From Hyphomicrobiales bacterium (lineage in GTDB: Bacteria; Pseudomonadota; Alphaproteobacteria; Rhizobiales; Rhizobiaceae): 64,000 bases of DNA. Made by a program: the position numbers and the translations under genes. The DNA is taken from assembly GCA_900472625.1 (NCBI GenBank), contig UCIT01000060.1:62001-126000 (forward strand). The letters run 5' to 3'. Below are positions 43,633 through 52,542 of the stretch, piece by piece. Positions within the stretch are counted from its first letter, which is position 1. Each line of letters opens with the position of its first letter. The notes under the pieces are model-generated. The model was not told the DNA's origin, did not search any database, and worked only from the letters and a program-made list of their open reading frames with translations.

Positions 43633-44997
43633 CTATTCCTGTCGCAGCGCTCGCGTGATGTTTTCCTTGCCCAGCCTCCCGAGACAGGCCCTAGCAGATT
43701 CGCCAGCCTGACTTTCATTTTTGATGAGGCGGGCGAGCCTCTCTATAGCGGATTTGATGTCACTGCCAGCAATCTGTGCATCCGGCGCCTCGGAAGCCAG
43801 ACCGTTGAGAACAAGATTGTAGCCGCCGGCTGTTCCGGCGAGCGTCAACGCAGGGCGCGGGTGCGCGCAGCCTTTGGCGCAGCCGGACAGATGCACGGCC
43901 AACGAGCCGTCAAGCAGGTCTGGACAGATATCGATCACCGCCTCTGCCATCGCCTTCGTCGCATAGAAGCTCGATGCGCAGGCGCCAGATCCGGCACAGG
44001 TCGAAATCTGGGCGGACATGTCTTGGCTGTCGCTTGAAAGACCATGCCGATGGGCGTGCTGCAGAACGATCGGCGCTCTATCCGGCCCCAGCCCCGTGAC
44101 AAAGAAACGGCGGTCAGGCGCCGGTCTGATGTCCTTGACACCCAGAGCCCGAACGGACGCCAGAAAGGCGGTGAGATCATTGGCAGACATCTGTCCAAAC
44201 CGCGGCCTCAAGCCGACCACGAACGTGCCATCCGCACCTTCGTGCACGCCGAGCCGGGCCGTTTCGCCTCCCGGCTGGCCTGTAAGCGACGCGCTGCCTA
44301 AACTGGGAAACACCTCTTGCAGCCGCGCGTGCGGGATTTCGCGACAGCGCTTCCGCCATCCGCTTGACAGTAGCAGCCGCAGCAACTCGCTCACAGCAAG
44401 GATAGTCTCCTCGGCAGTGCCGATAGCGATCGCGCGGGCGCTATGTCCGTCGCCGGCGATGGCAACCTGCCATGTCCGCGAAGAAACAGCCAGCAGGCGA
44501 ATATCCGCTGTGACATCCGCCAATCCAAAGCGTCCGCCGCCATCGATGATCATGGCAAGCTTCGGTGCTAGCCCAGGCGATTGGAGAAGCTCGGCCAGTT
44601 GCTCCCTTAACCGCAGTTCCATCGCCGCAGCGTCTGCCAAATCCCCGAACCCGACGCCATGCAACGGCGGCAGCTCGACCACGGGGTTCGGCAAAACAAC
44701 AATGCCGGCCGCATCAATCGCTATGGCGAGCGGATCAACCGTTTCCTGTCGCAGACCGCGGATCTGTAGGCTGCCGCGTGCGGTGATTTCCAGCAGACCA
44801 TTGCCATATCGCGCGGCAGCGTGCGCAAGGCTTTCGAACTGGTCGATATCGAGGATACCGGCCTTCGGGCGCAGCCGCGCGAGCAGTCCGTCTCCTGTCG
44901 GCATTGGCTGGCTCAGCGTCGGACAGGCACCACGGCGCGCGAAGGGCTGGGTACCGCCCTCCGTGATATCAGTGTCCATGTGGTCGCCGAGTGCCAT
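43633..44997 (-). CDS. cobG: precorrin-3B synthase
   Basis: Iron-sulfur monooxygenase of 454 residues related to sulfite/nitrite reductases; with O2 it makes precorrin-3B, committing to the aerobic route. Two ferredoxin-like half-domains are followed by the [4Fe-4S] cysteines in STCAGSGACASSFYATKAMA and HLSGCAKGCAHPRPA. The N-terminal RRGACPTLSQPMPTGDGLLA segment is typical. Start ATG 44997 with GAAGG about 10 bases upstream; ATG 44979 is possible. Its presence shows the oxygen-dependent pathway. Confidence 0.94.
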   Translation of the reverse strand: MALGDHMDTDITEGGTQPFARRGACPTLSQPMPTGDGLLARLRPKAGILDIDQFESLAHAAARYGNGLLEITARGSLQIRGLRQETVDPLAIAIDAAGIVVLPNPVVELPPLHGVGFGDLADAAAMELRLREQLAELLQSPGLAPKLAMIIDGGGRFGLADVTADIRLLAVSSRTWQVAIAGDGHSARAIAIGTAEETILAVSELLRLLLSSGWRKRCREIPHARLQEVFPSLGSASLTGQPGGETARLGVHEGADGTFVVGLRPRFGQMSANDLTAFLASVRALGVKDIRPAPDRRFFVTGLGPDRAPIVLQHAHRHGLSSDSQDMSAQISTCAGSGACASSFYATKAMAEAVIDICPDLLDGSLAVHLSGCAKGCAHPRPALTLAGTAGGYNLVLNGLASEAPDAQIAGSDIKSAIERLARLIKNESQAGESARACLGRLGKENITRALRQE

Positions 44998-45062
44998 CCA
45001 ATCCGTTCCTTCAAGGCATATTCTTACATGACACCGGCATACGGATCAAAAGCTTGTCTGCT

Positions 45063-45830
45063 TCAGAGATCATCGAAATCACGCCCCTTGCGTAGCAAAT
45101 ATATATCCATGATCCAGCCATGCCGCGCTCGCGCCTCCGCCCGAGCCTCGACGATGTTATCGGTCACATCTCCCAGTCGGCCCGCGACCACAATCTCGTC
45201 TTTGGTTCCGAGATAAGCCCCCCAGAAGATCTCCGCATCCGGATCGTCGATCTTGGAGAACGCCTGTTCGCCGTCGAGCATGACGATCGTGCTATCGGCG
45301 CGGTTGCCGTTTTGCAGCAGACGGCGACCGGTGGTGATCTCGACGGGTTTCCCCACCATATTGATCGGTATCCGGTGGCTCGCTGCCAGCGCCTGGATGC
45401 TGGTGATACCAGGCACCACGTTGAAATCGAACTCCACAGTTTCGAGCCGCCTGGCGCGTTCGACGATGCGGATCACGCTGTCATAGAGGCTGGGATCCCC
45501 CCACACCAGAAAGGCGCCGACACCGTTTTCAGGCAGACCGTTGATCAGTTGCACATACGTCTCGGCGAGCGCCGCATGCCATTCGTCGACGCTGCCGACA
45601 TAGCTTCGGTCGGACGTCTGGCGTACCGGAACGGTGAATTCCACGATCCTTGTCTGCGGATTGGTGATGAAACGATCGCAGATCTCACGGCGCACCGAGG
45701 CGAGGCCTTCCTTCTGCGCGCCCTTTGTTGGCAGGAAGATCTTGTCTGCCGCGTTCATCCGGTTGATCGCCTGGACGGTCACGTGCTCGGGATTTCCGGT
45801 TCCGATCCCGATGATATGGATGTGGCGCAT
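45063..45830 (-). CDS. cobF: precorrin-6A synthase (deacetylating)
   Basis: C-1 methylase of 255 residues that removes the acetyl group from precorrin-5. N-terminal SAM loop HIHIIGIGTGNPEHVTVQAI, then NRMNAADKIFLPTKGAQKEG, VWGDPSLYDSVIRIVERARR and VVPGITSIQALAASHRIPIN. ATG 45830 is chosen so that the SAM loop starts at residue 3; the frame extends to 45899. First gene of the leftward cob block, 65 bases before cobG. Confidence 0.94.
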   Translation of the reverse strand: MRHIHIIGIGTGNPEHVTVQAINRMNAADKIFLPTKGAQKEGLASVRREICDRFITNPQTRIVEFTVPVRQTSDRSYVGSVDEWHAALAETYVQLINGLPENGVGAFLVWGDPSLYDSVIRIVERARRLETVEFDFNVVPGITSIQALAASHRIPINMVGKPVEITTGRRLLQNGNRADSTIVMLDGEQAFSKIDDPDAEIFWGAYLGTKDEIVVAGRLGDVTDNIVEARAEARARHGWIMDIYLLRKGRDFDDL

Positions 45831-46198
45831 TACGGCTCTCCTGCACAGTATCGTCTGCTTTTGGCGCACCTGACCCGGCGCCGCAAGGTCATGGATCAAG
45901 TTGGCGTCGACATGAGAGCGACAGATCGACGCTGAAGATTGCTGCGGTTTTCGAATCGTGCGATCTTTGCGCGAGGTTGAGAAGGCTGCGTCGACCTGCT
46001 GACGATGGACATTGGCCGATCCAGCCCGACATCAGGCCATTCGGCCTACCTCTTCGAATGCAAGGAACGGCTGAGTATGTGTGCGGGTGTCTCCCCCTTC
46101 GACTTTTCGTTGGTCGCCCCGAAAACATCCTTCAGTGACCGCAATGAACAGATTGCCCATTCTCGCTTTCGTGCCATCAGTGCGTCGGGAACATAGCG
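45831..46198. promoter_or_regulatory. divergent spacer between cobF and DUF1612 gene
   Basis: Holds the promoters of the leftward cob operon and the rightward DUF1612 gene. I looked for the B12-box and the other conserved loops of a cobalamin riboswitch upstream of cobF and did not see them. No confident -35/-10 pair. Confidence 0.5.
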
Positions 46199-47311
46199 AT
46201 GTCCCACGAGATCGACACATCAGTTCTGAAAGCGCTGTTGCCGCATTTCGTCCGCGCAGAGGATTCTCTGGCACGGCTCGATGAGCGCGCGTTGCGCTCC
46301 GCGGTCGCCGAAGGCTTTGCCGAGCGCCGCCATTTCTTCGATGCCATCGGCGCGATGTGGGTGGCAGGCGAACTTGTCCATCTCGAGGACCTCGTTCTGC
46401 ACGACGCCCATATGGATGCGCGCGCACCGAGCCATGAACTGACCATCGCGCATGCGATCCTGCGCGCGCGCCGGAGACTATGGACGAGCAAACCGGACTG
46501 GGCGCTCAGCGAAGCGGGCATGGCGGTCCTGACCGGGATTGGCGGCGAGCAGGAACGCGCGCCGGAATCCAAGAGTGCTCAGCCGGAAAACGGCGACGAG
46601 GATCACGAGCCCGACGCATTGATGATAGCGGAGCTGGCGGAAATCGATGCTGTGCTTGAACGCTCGACTCGTATGCTCGATAATTTGGCACAGCGCGAAG
46701 TGACGGAGTCCGCGAAGCCGAGCCTTGTCCAAGATCGGCTTGGTCTGTTCGATGACGAGGATTGGGACGAAGCTGCACGGATGCGCGAATGGCGGCGAAC
46801 CATCATGATCGCCGACCAGCTACCACCAACGCTGGGCGCAGCCATCCTGTTCGATGCATGGGAACGGATCGAGCCGCTGCGGCGCCAGCACTGGTTGGGC
46901 GGGCTGCTGGTGGCGAGCTACCTGCGCGGGCGCGGTAAGGTCACGTCGCATTTCCTCGCCTTCTTCTCCGGACTGAAGACAATTCGCCACGAGCGGCGGC
47001 GATCGCGCGATCGGGTGATCCGATTGCAATCGTTCCTCGAGGCGATGATCGAAAGCGCGGATCTCGGCCTGAAGGAGATCGACCGGCTGTTGCTGGCGCA
47101 GACGCAGATGGAAATGCGCTTCAAGGATCGGCGGTCGAACAGCAGCCTGCCGCAACTTGCCCGCTTCATGCTGTCACGGCCGATGGTCTCGTCGGCTATG
47201 GTTGCCCGTGAACTCAGGATCAGTCCGCGCGGCGCACTCAATCTCCTGAACGATATCGGCGTTCGCGAGATCACCGGGCGCGGTCGCTACCGGGCCTGGG
47301 GCATCATTTGA
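46199..47311 (+). CDS. DUF1612 helix-turn-helix protein (RHE_PE00001-like)
   Basis: Protein of 370 residues of a family seen mainly in rhizobia, often on plasmids and near mobile DNA. The N-terminal half has SLARLDERALRSAVAEGFAE and HLEDLVLHDAHMDARAPSHE with an acidic linker (about 120-145). The C-terminal part has WLGGLLVASYLRGRGKVTSH and ends in a helix-turn-helix: SRPMVSSAMVARELRISPRG followed by ALNLLNDIGVREITGRGRYR. Function unknown; the HTH suggests DNA binding. A duplication or shift of copies between replicons is common for this family. Start ATG 46199 lacks a strong ribosome site. Confidence 0.85.
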   Translation: MSHEIDTSVLKALLPHFVRAEDSLARLDERALRSAVAEGFAERRHFFDAIGAMWVAGELVHLEDLVLHDAHMDARAPSHELTIAHAILRARRRLWTSKPDWALSEAGMAVLTGIGGEQERAPESKSAQPENGDEDHEPDALMIAELAEIDAVLERSTRMLDNLAQREVTESAKPSLVQDRLGLFDDEDWDEAARMREWRRTIMIADQLPPTLGAAILFDAWERIEPLRRQHWLGGLLVASYLRGRGKVTSHFLAFFSGLKTIRHERRRSRDRVIRLQSFLEAMIESADLGLKEIDRLLLAQTQMEMRFKDRRSNSSLPQLARFMLSRPMVSSAMVARELRISPRGALNLLNDIGVREITGRGRYRAWGII

Positions 47312-47328
47312 CGCCTCGTATGAAACGA

Positions 47329-47358
47329 AAAGCGGCCGGACATACGTCCAGCCGCTTT
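47329..47358. terminator. hairpin terminator between convergent genes
   Basis: AAAGCGGC (47329-47336) pairs with GCCGCTTT (47351-47358); an inner GGAC/GTCC stem and ATAC loop continue it across one mismatch. On the minus strand it is followed by TTCGTTTC, so it suits the leftward Bax-inhibitor gene as well as the rightward DUF1612 gene, whose stop is 18 bases away. Confidence 0.75.
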
Positions 47359-47445
47359 CCTGTGGTGAACACCCGATCCACGATCCTGTCACAGAGTACG
47401 GATCGGGCGCTCTAGCGCTTCCTTTGCCCCCAGAAGCGCTTTAAC

Positions 47446-48159
47446 CTATTCCCGCTCGCCCGTGAAATTGAGCAGCAACTGGAAGATGTTGACGAAGTTC
47501 AGGTAGAGAGACAGAGCGCCGAAGACGGCAAGCTTCTGGTTCGATTCCTGATCGTGGTTCTCCGAATACTGTTCCTTGATATTCTGCGTGTCGTAGGCGG
47601 TGAGGCCGACGAAGACGACGATACCGATGACAGAGATCGCGAACTGCAGCGCGCTCGAGCCAAGGAAGATATTGACGACGCTGGCGATGACGACGCCGAT
47701 CAGGCCCATCATCAGGAAGGAGCCCATGCGCGACAGGTCACGCTTCGTCACGTAACCATAGAGGCTGGTCGAGCCGAACATCGTCGCGGCGATGAAGAAG
47801 GTGCGGGCGATGCTGGTTCCGGTGAAGACCAAGAACACGGAGGCCAGCGAAAGGCCCATGACGGCACAGAATGCCCAGAACGTCGTCTGCGCGGCGCTTG
47901 CCGACATCGTCTGGATCTTGAACGAGAAGAAGAAGACGAACGCGAGCGGCGCCAGCATGACCACCCACTTGAGCGGCGACTGGAAGATCGGCACGTAAAG
48001 CGCCGGCGTGCTGCCAACGATGAAGGCGACGATGCCGGTGATGACAAGACCGATGCCCATGTAGTTGTACACGCGCATCATATGCTGACGCAGGCCTTCG
48101 TCGAACATGGCCTGCGAGCCGACGGCGGAGCCGTAACGCTGCTGATTGATCGGGTTCAT
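47446..48159 (-). CDS. Bax inhibitor-1/YccA family membrane protein
   Basis: Integral membrane protein of 237 residues with seven helices, of the BI-1 (TMBIM) family of pH-sensitive Ca2+-leak proteins. Pieces: RVYNYMGIGLVITGIVAFIV near 35-55, TFWAFCAVMGLSLASVFLVF, GLTAYDTQNIKEQY with the conserved Asp pair region and the C-terminal ALSLYLNFVNIFQLLLNFTG. ATG 48159 follows AGGAGATCTCC; the frame runs on to 48198 over the next gene. It lies 19 bases after the anti-sigma gene and may share its transcript. Role in bacteria not settled. Confidence 0.93.
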   Translation of the reverse strand: MNPINQQRYGSAVGSQAMFDEGLRQHMMRVYNYMGIGLVITGIVAFIVGSTPALYVPIFQSPLKWVVMLAPLAFVFFFSFKIQTMSASAAQTTFWAFCAVMGLSLASVFLVFTGTSIARTFFIAATMFGSTSLYGYVTKRDLSRMGSFLMMGLIGVVIASVVNIFLGSSALQFAISVIGIVVFVGLTAYDTQNIKEQYSENHDQESNQKLAVFGALSLYLNFVNIFQLLLNFTGERE

Positions 48160-48178
48160 GGAGATCTCCTCGATTGAA

Positions 48179-48946
48179 CTAGTAAAGGGTACGGGCAAGC
48201 CGGTCGGCTGCCTGATCCAGTGTGATGGAGCGGTCTGCGGTCACCAACGCGTAGGCGACCTCGCCGATCTGCCAGTAGGCAGTTTCGGCATCGTCGAGCG
48301 CGACGTGGTTGACCGATTGCACGGAGAAGACGCCCGGCCGAACGGCAAACAGCGAAAGCTGCTTCCGGTCGGTCGTCGTTATCGCCATTTCGACACTCGG
48401 GCCGAAGGCGGAAGGAAATATCTGTACGTCCGAGATCGTCCAGTCCTGCGGCAGTTGCGGCATGACGATACCCGTCGCGGCGCGGATTTCATCCGGCTTG
48501 TACTGGGCTTCCACGGGCGCCTGCGTCGACTGGCGCACCAGCGTCGTCTTGTAGGCTCTGACCGCATCCTCGACATAGGCAGGCGCCGGAACGGAGGCAG
48601 CCACCTCTGTCGCGGTGAACGCGCCGAAGGAATTGTGCGCGACCCAACCTGCGGCCACCAGAACGGCAACGGCAGCTATCCGCTGGACCGTGTGAAAAAT
48701 CCGCCCATAGGCAAGGCCCCGCTCGAGACGGCGCGCAGCGTCGCGCGTTTCTGCACGACCGAATGCGCTTTCGTTGGCAAGCGCGAGGCGCAATTCACCG
48801 CGCATGCTGAGATCGGCCATCACCTTGGCAGCAATCTCAGGATGCTCAGAGAGATAGGATTCGACTTCGATACGACGCGCCACATCGAGTTGACCATCGA
48901 CGTAGGCGTCGAGATCGGCTGCGATGATCGGATCAGTTGGTTTCAT
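48179..48946 (-). CDS. anti-sigma factor (RskA/ChrR-like, without zinc motif)
   Basis: Membrane-bound anti-sigma protein of 255 residues. The N-terminal cytoplasmic domain begins IAADLDAYVDGQLDVARRIE, like other anti-sigma domains, but the HxxxCxxC zinc motif is absent. One membrane helix (RIAAVAVLVAAGWVAHNSFG, about 87-106) leads to a periplasmic domain of 140 residues (DRKQLSLFAVRPGVFSVQSV). Its start overlaps the end of the sigma gene by 14 bases, so the two proteins are made together. It should hold the sigma factor inactive until a periplasmic signal arrives. Confidence 0.87.
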   Translation of the reverse strand: MKPTDPIIAADLDAYVDGQLDVARRIEVESYLSEHPEIAAKVMADLSMRGELRLALANESAFGRAETRDAARRLERGLAYGRIFHTVQRIAAVAVLVAAGWVAHNSFGAFTATEVAASVPAPAYVEDAVRAYKTTLVRQSTQAPVEAQYKPDEIRAATGIVMPQLPQDWTISDVQIFPSAFGPSVEMAITTTDRKQLSLFAVRPGVFSVQSVNHVALDDAETAYWQIGEVAYALVTADRSITLDQAADRLARTLY

Positions 48947-49472
48947 TGCCGCCTCCGTCGATCAATCTCAAATGCGACGCACGCGGCGTCTTTTCCTCGA
49001 ACGCGCGTAGCTGGGCGCGTGCGCGTGAAATGCGCGACATCAGCGTGCCGATCGGAACGCCAAGCGCCGCGGCCGCTTCCTGATAGGAGAGATCCTCGAT
49101 CGCCACGAGATGCAGCGCCTCGCGCTGCTCCTCGGGCAGGAGGAAGAATGCGTTCCGCACCTGCTGAAGGCGCACCGCATGTTCCTGGCCGGCCGGCAAG
49201 GACTGCTCGGCCTCCACGGCGGCCTCATCGTGCCGTCGTGTCAGCGATCGCCCCTGCCGGACGCGGTCGATGTGAGCGTTATGCACGATAGAGAGCAGCC
49301 ACGTACGCAAGTTACCACTGCTGCGGAAGCTCTGCTTCTTCTCGAGTGCCCGGACCAAGGCATCATGGACCAGATCTTCGGCATCGTCCGAATTGCGCAC
49401 CAGCGAGCGCGCGTAGCGCCTGAGCGCTGCGAGCTGGCCGATGACATCGAATGGGCGTTCTTTCCGTTCCAT
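48933..49472 (-). CDS. ECF-type RNA polymerase sigma factor
   Basis: Sigma factor of 179 residues with regions 2 and 4 only. Region 2: RRYARSLVRNSDDAEDLVHD and RTWLLSIVHNAHIDRVRQGR; region 4: FFLLPEEQREALHLVAIEDL, then SYQEAAAALGVPIGTLMSRI. ATG 49472 is favoured because homologues begin near here (MERKERPFD); the frame stays open to 49553. No ribosome site is visible before this ATG, and a promoter-like pair ends only about 8 bases upstream. The anti-sigma gene overlaps its 3' end. Confidence 0.92.
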   Translation of the reverse strand: MERKERPFDVIGQLAALRRYARSLVRNSDDAEDLVHDALVRALEKKQSFRSSGNLRTWLLSIVHNAHIDRVRQGRSLTRRHDEAAVEAEQSLPAGQEHAVRLQQVRNAFFLLPEEQREALHLVAIEDLSYQEAAAALGVPIGTLMSRISRARAQLRAFEEKTPRASHLRLIDGGGNETN

Positions 49473-49480
49473 GATTGAGT

Positions 49481-49507
49481 ATACGGAGCGGCACGTTATT
49501 TTATTCC
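49481..49507 (-). promoter_or_regulatory. candidate autoregulated ECF promoter
   Basis: Reading leftwards, GGAAT (49507-49503) and CGTAT (49485-49481) are 17 bases apart, resembling ECF promoters (GGAAC/T and CGTx). Transcription would start at or within a few bases of the sigma gene's ATG (49472), giving a leader too short for a ribosome site. Weak evidence from one site. Confidence 0.35.
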
Positions 49508-49707
49508 CGGCAGAGAGAATTATTTTTAAGGAGCTTCGTCCTTCATCAGTCAAGGCAGCTTGCCAGCGCGAGGACCGCAGGTGATCGAGGTAGGAAAAAC
49601 CTTAGATCTGACAGTACAGGACCACGCTCGCGAAAGATCGTAAACCCGACCTCGCACGCTCGCAATGCTTTAGTAGAATGGCCTGCTGCCGGCCGACCTC
49701 GTGTTGC

Positions 49708-50016
49708 TCAGCAGGACTTGTCGGCGTAGGGGCTGTGCTCCCGGCAATAGTCGAGTGCAGGTGCCGGCTCCGCAATAGAGCCGACGGGCGAGCGGTCAAC
49801 GGCCGAAGCCGCAGATCCACCCATGTTCACCGTCAGTGCAGCGGCTCCAAGCATGAGAAATGCACCCACAATAATAAGCCCCTCCGACACAGACGGCCGG
49901 TTCGCCTTGATGTGTTCCTGGTATTCGCACTCGGCCATTCTGTTCAACTCTTCGTTTTCTGCATGATGATGGACCGTGTCGCCGCGCTCGGCGCTCCAGC
50001 TGTCGACATCTTTCAT
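49708..50016 (-). CDS. small single-span membrane protein, unknown function
   Basis: Protein of 102 residues. The N-terminal 52 residues are acidic and contain HHHAENEELNRMAECEYQEH; a membrane helix GLIIVGAFLMLGAAALTVNM follows, then a 30-residue periplasmic-side tail ending YCREHSPYADKSC with two Cys. A good ribosome site (AGGAG) precedes ATG 50016; the frame extends to 50091. It lies about 240 bases upstream of the sigma gene in the same direction and could be part of its regulon, which is only inference. Confidence 0.6.
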   Translation of the reverse strand: MKDVDSWSAERGDTVHHHAENEELNRMAECEYQEHIKANRPSVSEGLIIVGAFLMLGAAALTVNMGGSAASAVDRSPVGSIAEPAPALDYCREHSPYADKSC

Positions 50017-50239
50017 TGTCTTGCTCCTGAGATCAGCGCACAACGGCGAGCGATAATCCCTCCGCTCAATGGTCTGTTGCGCATCCCTCATGTGTATTTT
50101 GTGCCGCCTAAGTTGAAGGGCGGAAACACAAACTCAGCGTTCATAAAATCGAACCAATCGGTTTGATCTCATCTTAAGGGCTTGGCTCTGCGGCAAAATT
50201 CGGTTTAGGTCTGGCAACCATTCAGCTCACGGACACCCC

Positions 50240-51613
50240 ATGACAAAATCATTTGGCGCCATGTCGATTGCGCAACTCTCCGTTCTGATCCAGAGCGGCG
50301 CTGCCGACCCGGTCGAGATCACCGAAAGCGTTCTCGACGGCATCGAGACATTCTCGGATCAATCGATCTTCACCGGATTGCTTGCGGACCGCGCGCGCAA
50401 CGAAGCCAAAGCCTCCTCGGCGCGGCTGAAAAGCGGACGGTCGCGCGGTCTGCTTGAGGGCATTCCGGTCGGGTGGAAAGATCTGTTCGACATCGAGGGA
50501 CGGGCGACGACCGCGGGGTCAAAGGTGCTCGCAAACGCATCGCCGGCCGCATCCGATGCAGCCGTAGTCAGCGCGCTTGAGAATGCAGGCATGGTCGCCG
50601 TCGGTTGCACCAACATGAGCGAATTCGCCTTTTCCGGGTTGGGTGTCAATCCGCATTACGGGACGCCGCACAACCCGCGCAGCACCGACGTGCCGCGTAT
50701 CCCGGGCGGCTCGTCGTCCGGCGCGGGCGCGGCTGTTGCCGCCGGTCTGGTGCCAGTCGCGATCGGCACCGATACCGGCGGCTCGGTGCGCATCCCGGCG
50801 GCCTTCAACGGCATTGTCGGCTACAAGGCGAGCCGCGGCCGCTACCCTATGGGCGGTGTCTTTCCGCTGGCGAAGAGCCTCGATTCGCTTGGGCCACTGT
50901 GCCGCACCGTTCAGGACGCCATCTGGGTCGATGCAGCCATGCGGGGCCGTACCGGCGTCTCGCAGACAACGCCGAGCTCGATCAGCGGCCTGGACATCGT
51001 TATCCCTGACAACGTCGTCTTCGATGGCATTGAAGCCGGCGTTCTCGCTGCCTTCGAGCAAAGCGTGGAGTGGCTGATCGCCGAAGGTGCTTCGGTCAGC
51101 CGGATCAATATCCCCGCCTTCGACGAACTGTTTGCGCTGATGGCGCAGCACGGAACGCTGGTGACCGCCGAAGCCTTCGCGCTGCATCGCGAGCGGCTGG
51201 CCGGGCCAGAAGCCAAGGACATGGACCGCCGCGTCGTCATGCGCACGCGTCTCGGCGAGGCAACGACCTTGGCGGGATACCTTGCCGTTCTTGATGGGCG
51301 CGAACGCCTGATCGCCGACGTCAAACGGCTGGTGGGCGAAAGCTTCATCGCCTTCCCGACCGTTGCACATGTTGCGCCGCCGATAGCGCCGCTCGAGGCC
51401 GACGACGATCTCTTCTTCGCGACCAACGGCAAGACGTTGCGCAACACGTCGATCGGCAATTTCCTCGACTGGTGCGGCGTCTCCATTCCCTGCGGTACCG
51501 GCGATGCGGATATGCCTGTTGGCTTTCTGCTTTCGGCTGTCGGAGGGCGCGACGAGGCGCTGCTTGCTGCGGCGCTTTCGACAGAAGCCGTTATTCGGGG
51601 AGATTCCGTTTGA
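50240..51613 (+). CDS. amidase (amidase signature family)
   Basis: Ser-Ser-Lys amidohydrolase of 457 residues. The catalytic Lys is in GIPVGWKDLFDIEG (about 80), the amidase signature is PGGSSSGAGAAVAAGLVPVA followed by IGTDTGGSVRIPAAF, which holds both Ser. The C-terminal half (IAFPTVAHVAPPIAPLEADD) matches AtzF/GatA-like catabolic amidases. No gatB/gatC neighbours, so not the tRNA amidotransferase. It is the first gene of a three-gene rightward operon with a TIM-barrel protein 50 bases downstream and an aldolase. Substrate unknown. Confidence 0.9.
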   Translation: MTKSFGAMSIAQLSVLIQSGAADPVEITESVLDGIETFSDQSIFTGLLADRARNEAKASSARLKSGRSRGLLEGIPVGWKDLFDIEGRATTAGSKVLANASPAASDAAVVSALENAGMVAVGCTNMSEFAFSGLGVNPHYGTPHNPRSTDVPRIPGGSSSGAGAAVAAGLVPVAIGTDTGGSVRIPAAFNGIVGYKASRGRYPMGGVFPLAKSLDSLGPLCRTVQDAIWVDAAMRGRTGVSQTTPSSISGLDIVIPDNVVFDGIEAGVLAAFEQSVEWLIAEGASVSRINIPAFDELFALMAQHGTLVTAEAFALHRERLAGPEAKDMDRRVVMRTRLGEATTLAGYLAVLDGRERLIADVKRLVGESFIAFPTVAHVAPPIAPLEADDDLFFATNGKTLRNTSIGNFLDWCGVSIPCGTGDADMPVGFLLSAVGGRDEALLAAALSTEAVIRGDSV

Positions 51614-51663
51614 AATTCCAAGACGTTGCTGCCTAGATGGAGCAGGAGCGAGGAGGAGAGACA

Positions 51664-52524
51664 ATGGCCGGAATTCTGGAGAATGGGCAGTTCGCTGTTT
51701 CGACGTGGTCACTGCACCGGCTGCTGGGGGCGACGTACCCATACGGTCCCGATCCCGACAAGAGCGCCGCGCGCCAGGAGCCATATGGGACCGGCACGGC
51801 TGAGCTGATCGACATCCCGCAACAGCTTGCCGAGCGCGGCATAGGCAGACTTGAGATATGCTCGTTTCATCTGCCGAGCCTCGATCCAAGCTATCTGAAG
51901 GAGCTGCGTGCTGCCCTCGATAGAACAGGCACGCTTCTGCAGACCTTGTTGGTCGAGGATGGCGACCCGAGCCATCCTCAGACCGCCGAACGCGATATCC
52001 GCTGGGTCGCCGGCTGGATCGACATTGCCGCAGCACTTGGCGCGCAGAACATGCGTGTGATCGCCGGCAAGCAGCAGCCCACCGACGAAAACCTCGGGCG
52101 AGCCGCGGGACATCTTGCCTGGCTGGCCGAGCAGGCGGACGGCAGCGGCGTGCGTATCGTTACCGAAAACTGGTTCGACCTGCTACCCGCGCCGAAGGAG
52201 ATGAACTGGCTGCTCGACCAGCTCGGCGATACGGTTGGCCTCAACGGCGACCTTGGTAACTGGGCGGCTCCCGAAAAATATGCCGGCCTTGCCGACATCA
52301 TGCGCCGGGCCGAGATATGCCATGCCAAGGCCAACTACGATGCGGCGGGCATGAATGCCGACGACTATCGCAAATGCCTCGATGCCTGCAGGCAGGCAGG
52401 CTATGCTGGCCCCTACACGCTAATCTACGATTCGCCGTTCTTTGCCGACGAGTGGGACGGCATCCTCTTGCAAAAGGCGTTCATCGAGGAATTTCACAAA
52501 GAAAAGCAGCGCGCCATCGGTTGA
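51664..52524 (+). CDS. TIM-barrel sugar isomerase/epimerase-like protein
   Basis: Protein of 286 residues, AP-endonuclease-2/xylose-isomerase-like barrel. Probable metal ligands: IGRLEICSFHLPS (Glu, His), VRIVTENWFDLLPA (Glu), NGDLGNWAA (Asp), EICHAKANY (His) and YTLIYDSPF (Asp). ATG 51664 follows GGAGGAG; the frame extends to 51637. In an operon between the amidase and the aldolase (18 bases to the next start). It resembles hydroxypyruvate isomerase and related enzymes but a specific reaction cannot be given. Confidence 0.8.
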   Translation: MAGILENGQFAVSTWSLHRLLGATYPYGPDPDKSAARQEPYGTGTAELIDIPQQLAERGIGRLEICSFHLPSLDPSYLKELRAALDRTGTLLQTLLVEDGDPSHPQTAERDIRWVAGWIDIAAALGAQNMRVIAGKQQPTDENLGRAAGHLAWLAEQADGSGVRIVTENWFDLLPAPKEMNWLLDQLGDTVGLNGDLGNWAAPEKYAGLADIMRRAEICHAKANYDAAGMNADDYRKCLDACRQAGYAGPYTLIYDSPFFADEWDGILLQKAFIEEFHKEKQRAIG

Positions 52525-52542
52525 GCTGCAGAGGAGACTGGC

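Noticed and set aside
47320..47445. Second terminator or small RNA in the gap after the DUF1612 gene
   Set aside because: Only the one hairpin at 47329-47358 is convincing; the rest has no clear structure.
50519..52036. 505-codon minus frame opposite the amidase and isomerase genes
   Set aside because: Extends across two recognised plus-strand genes and is an antisense shadow.
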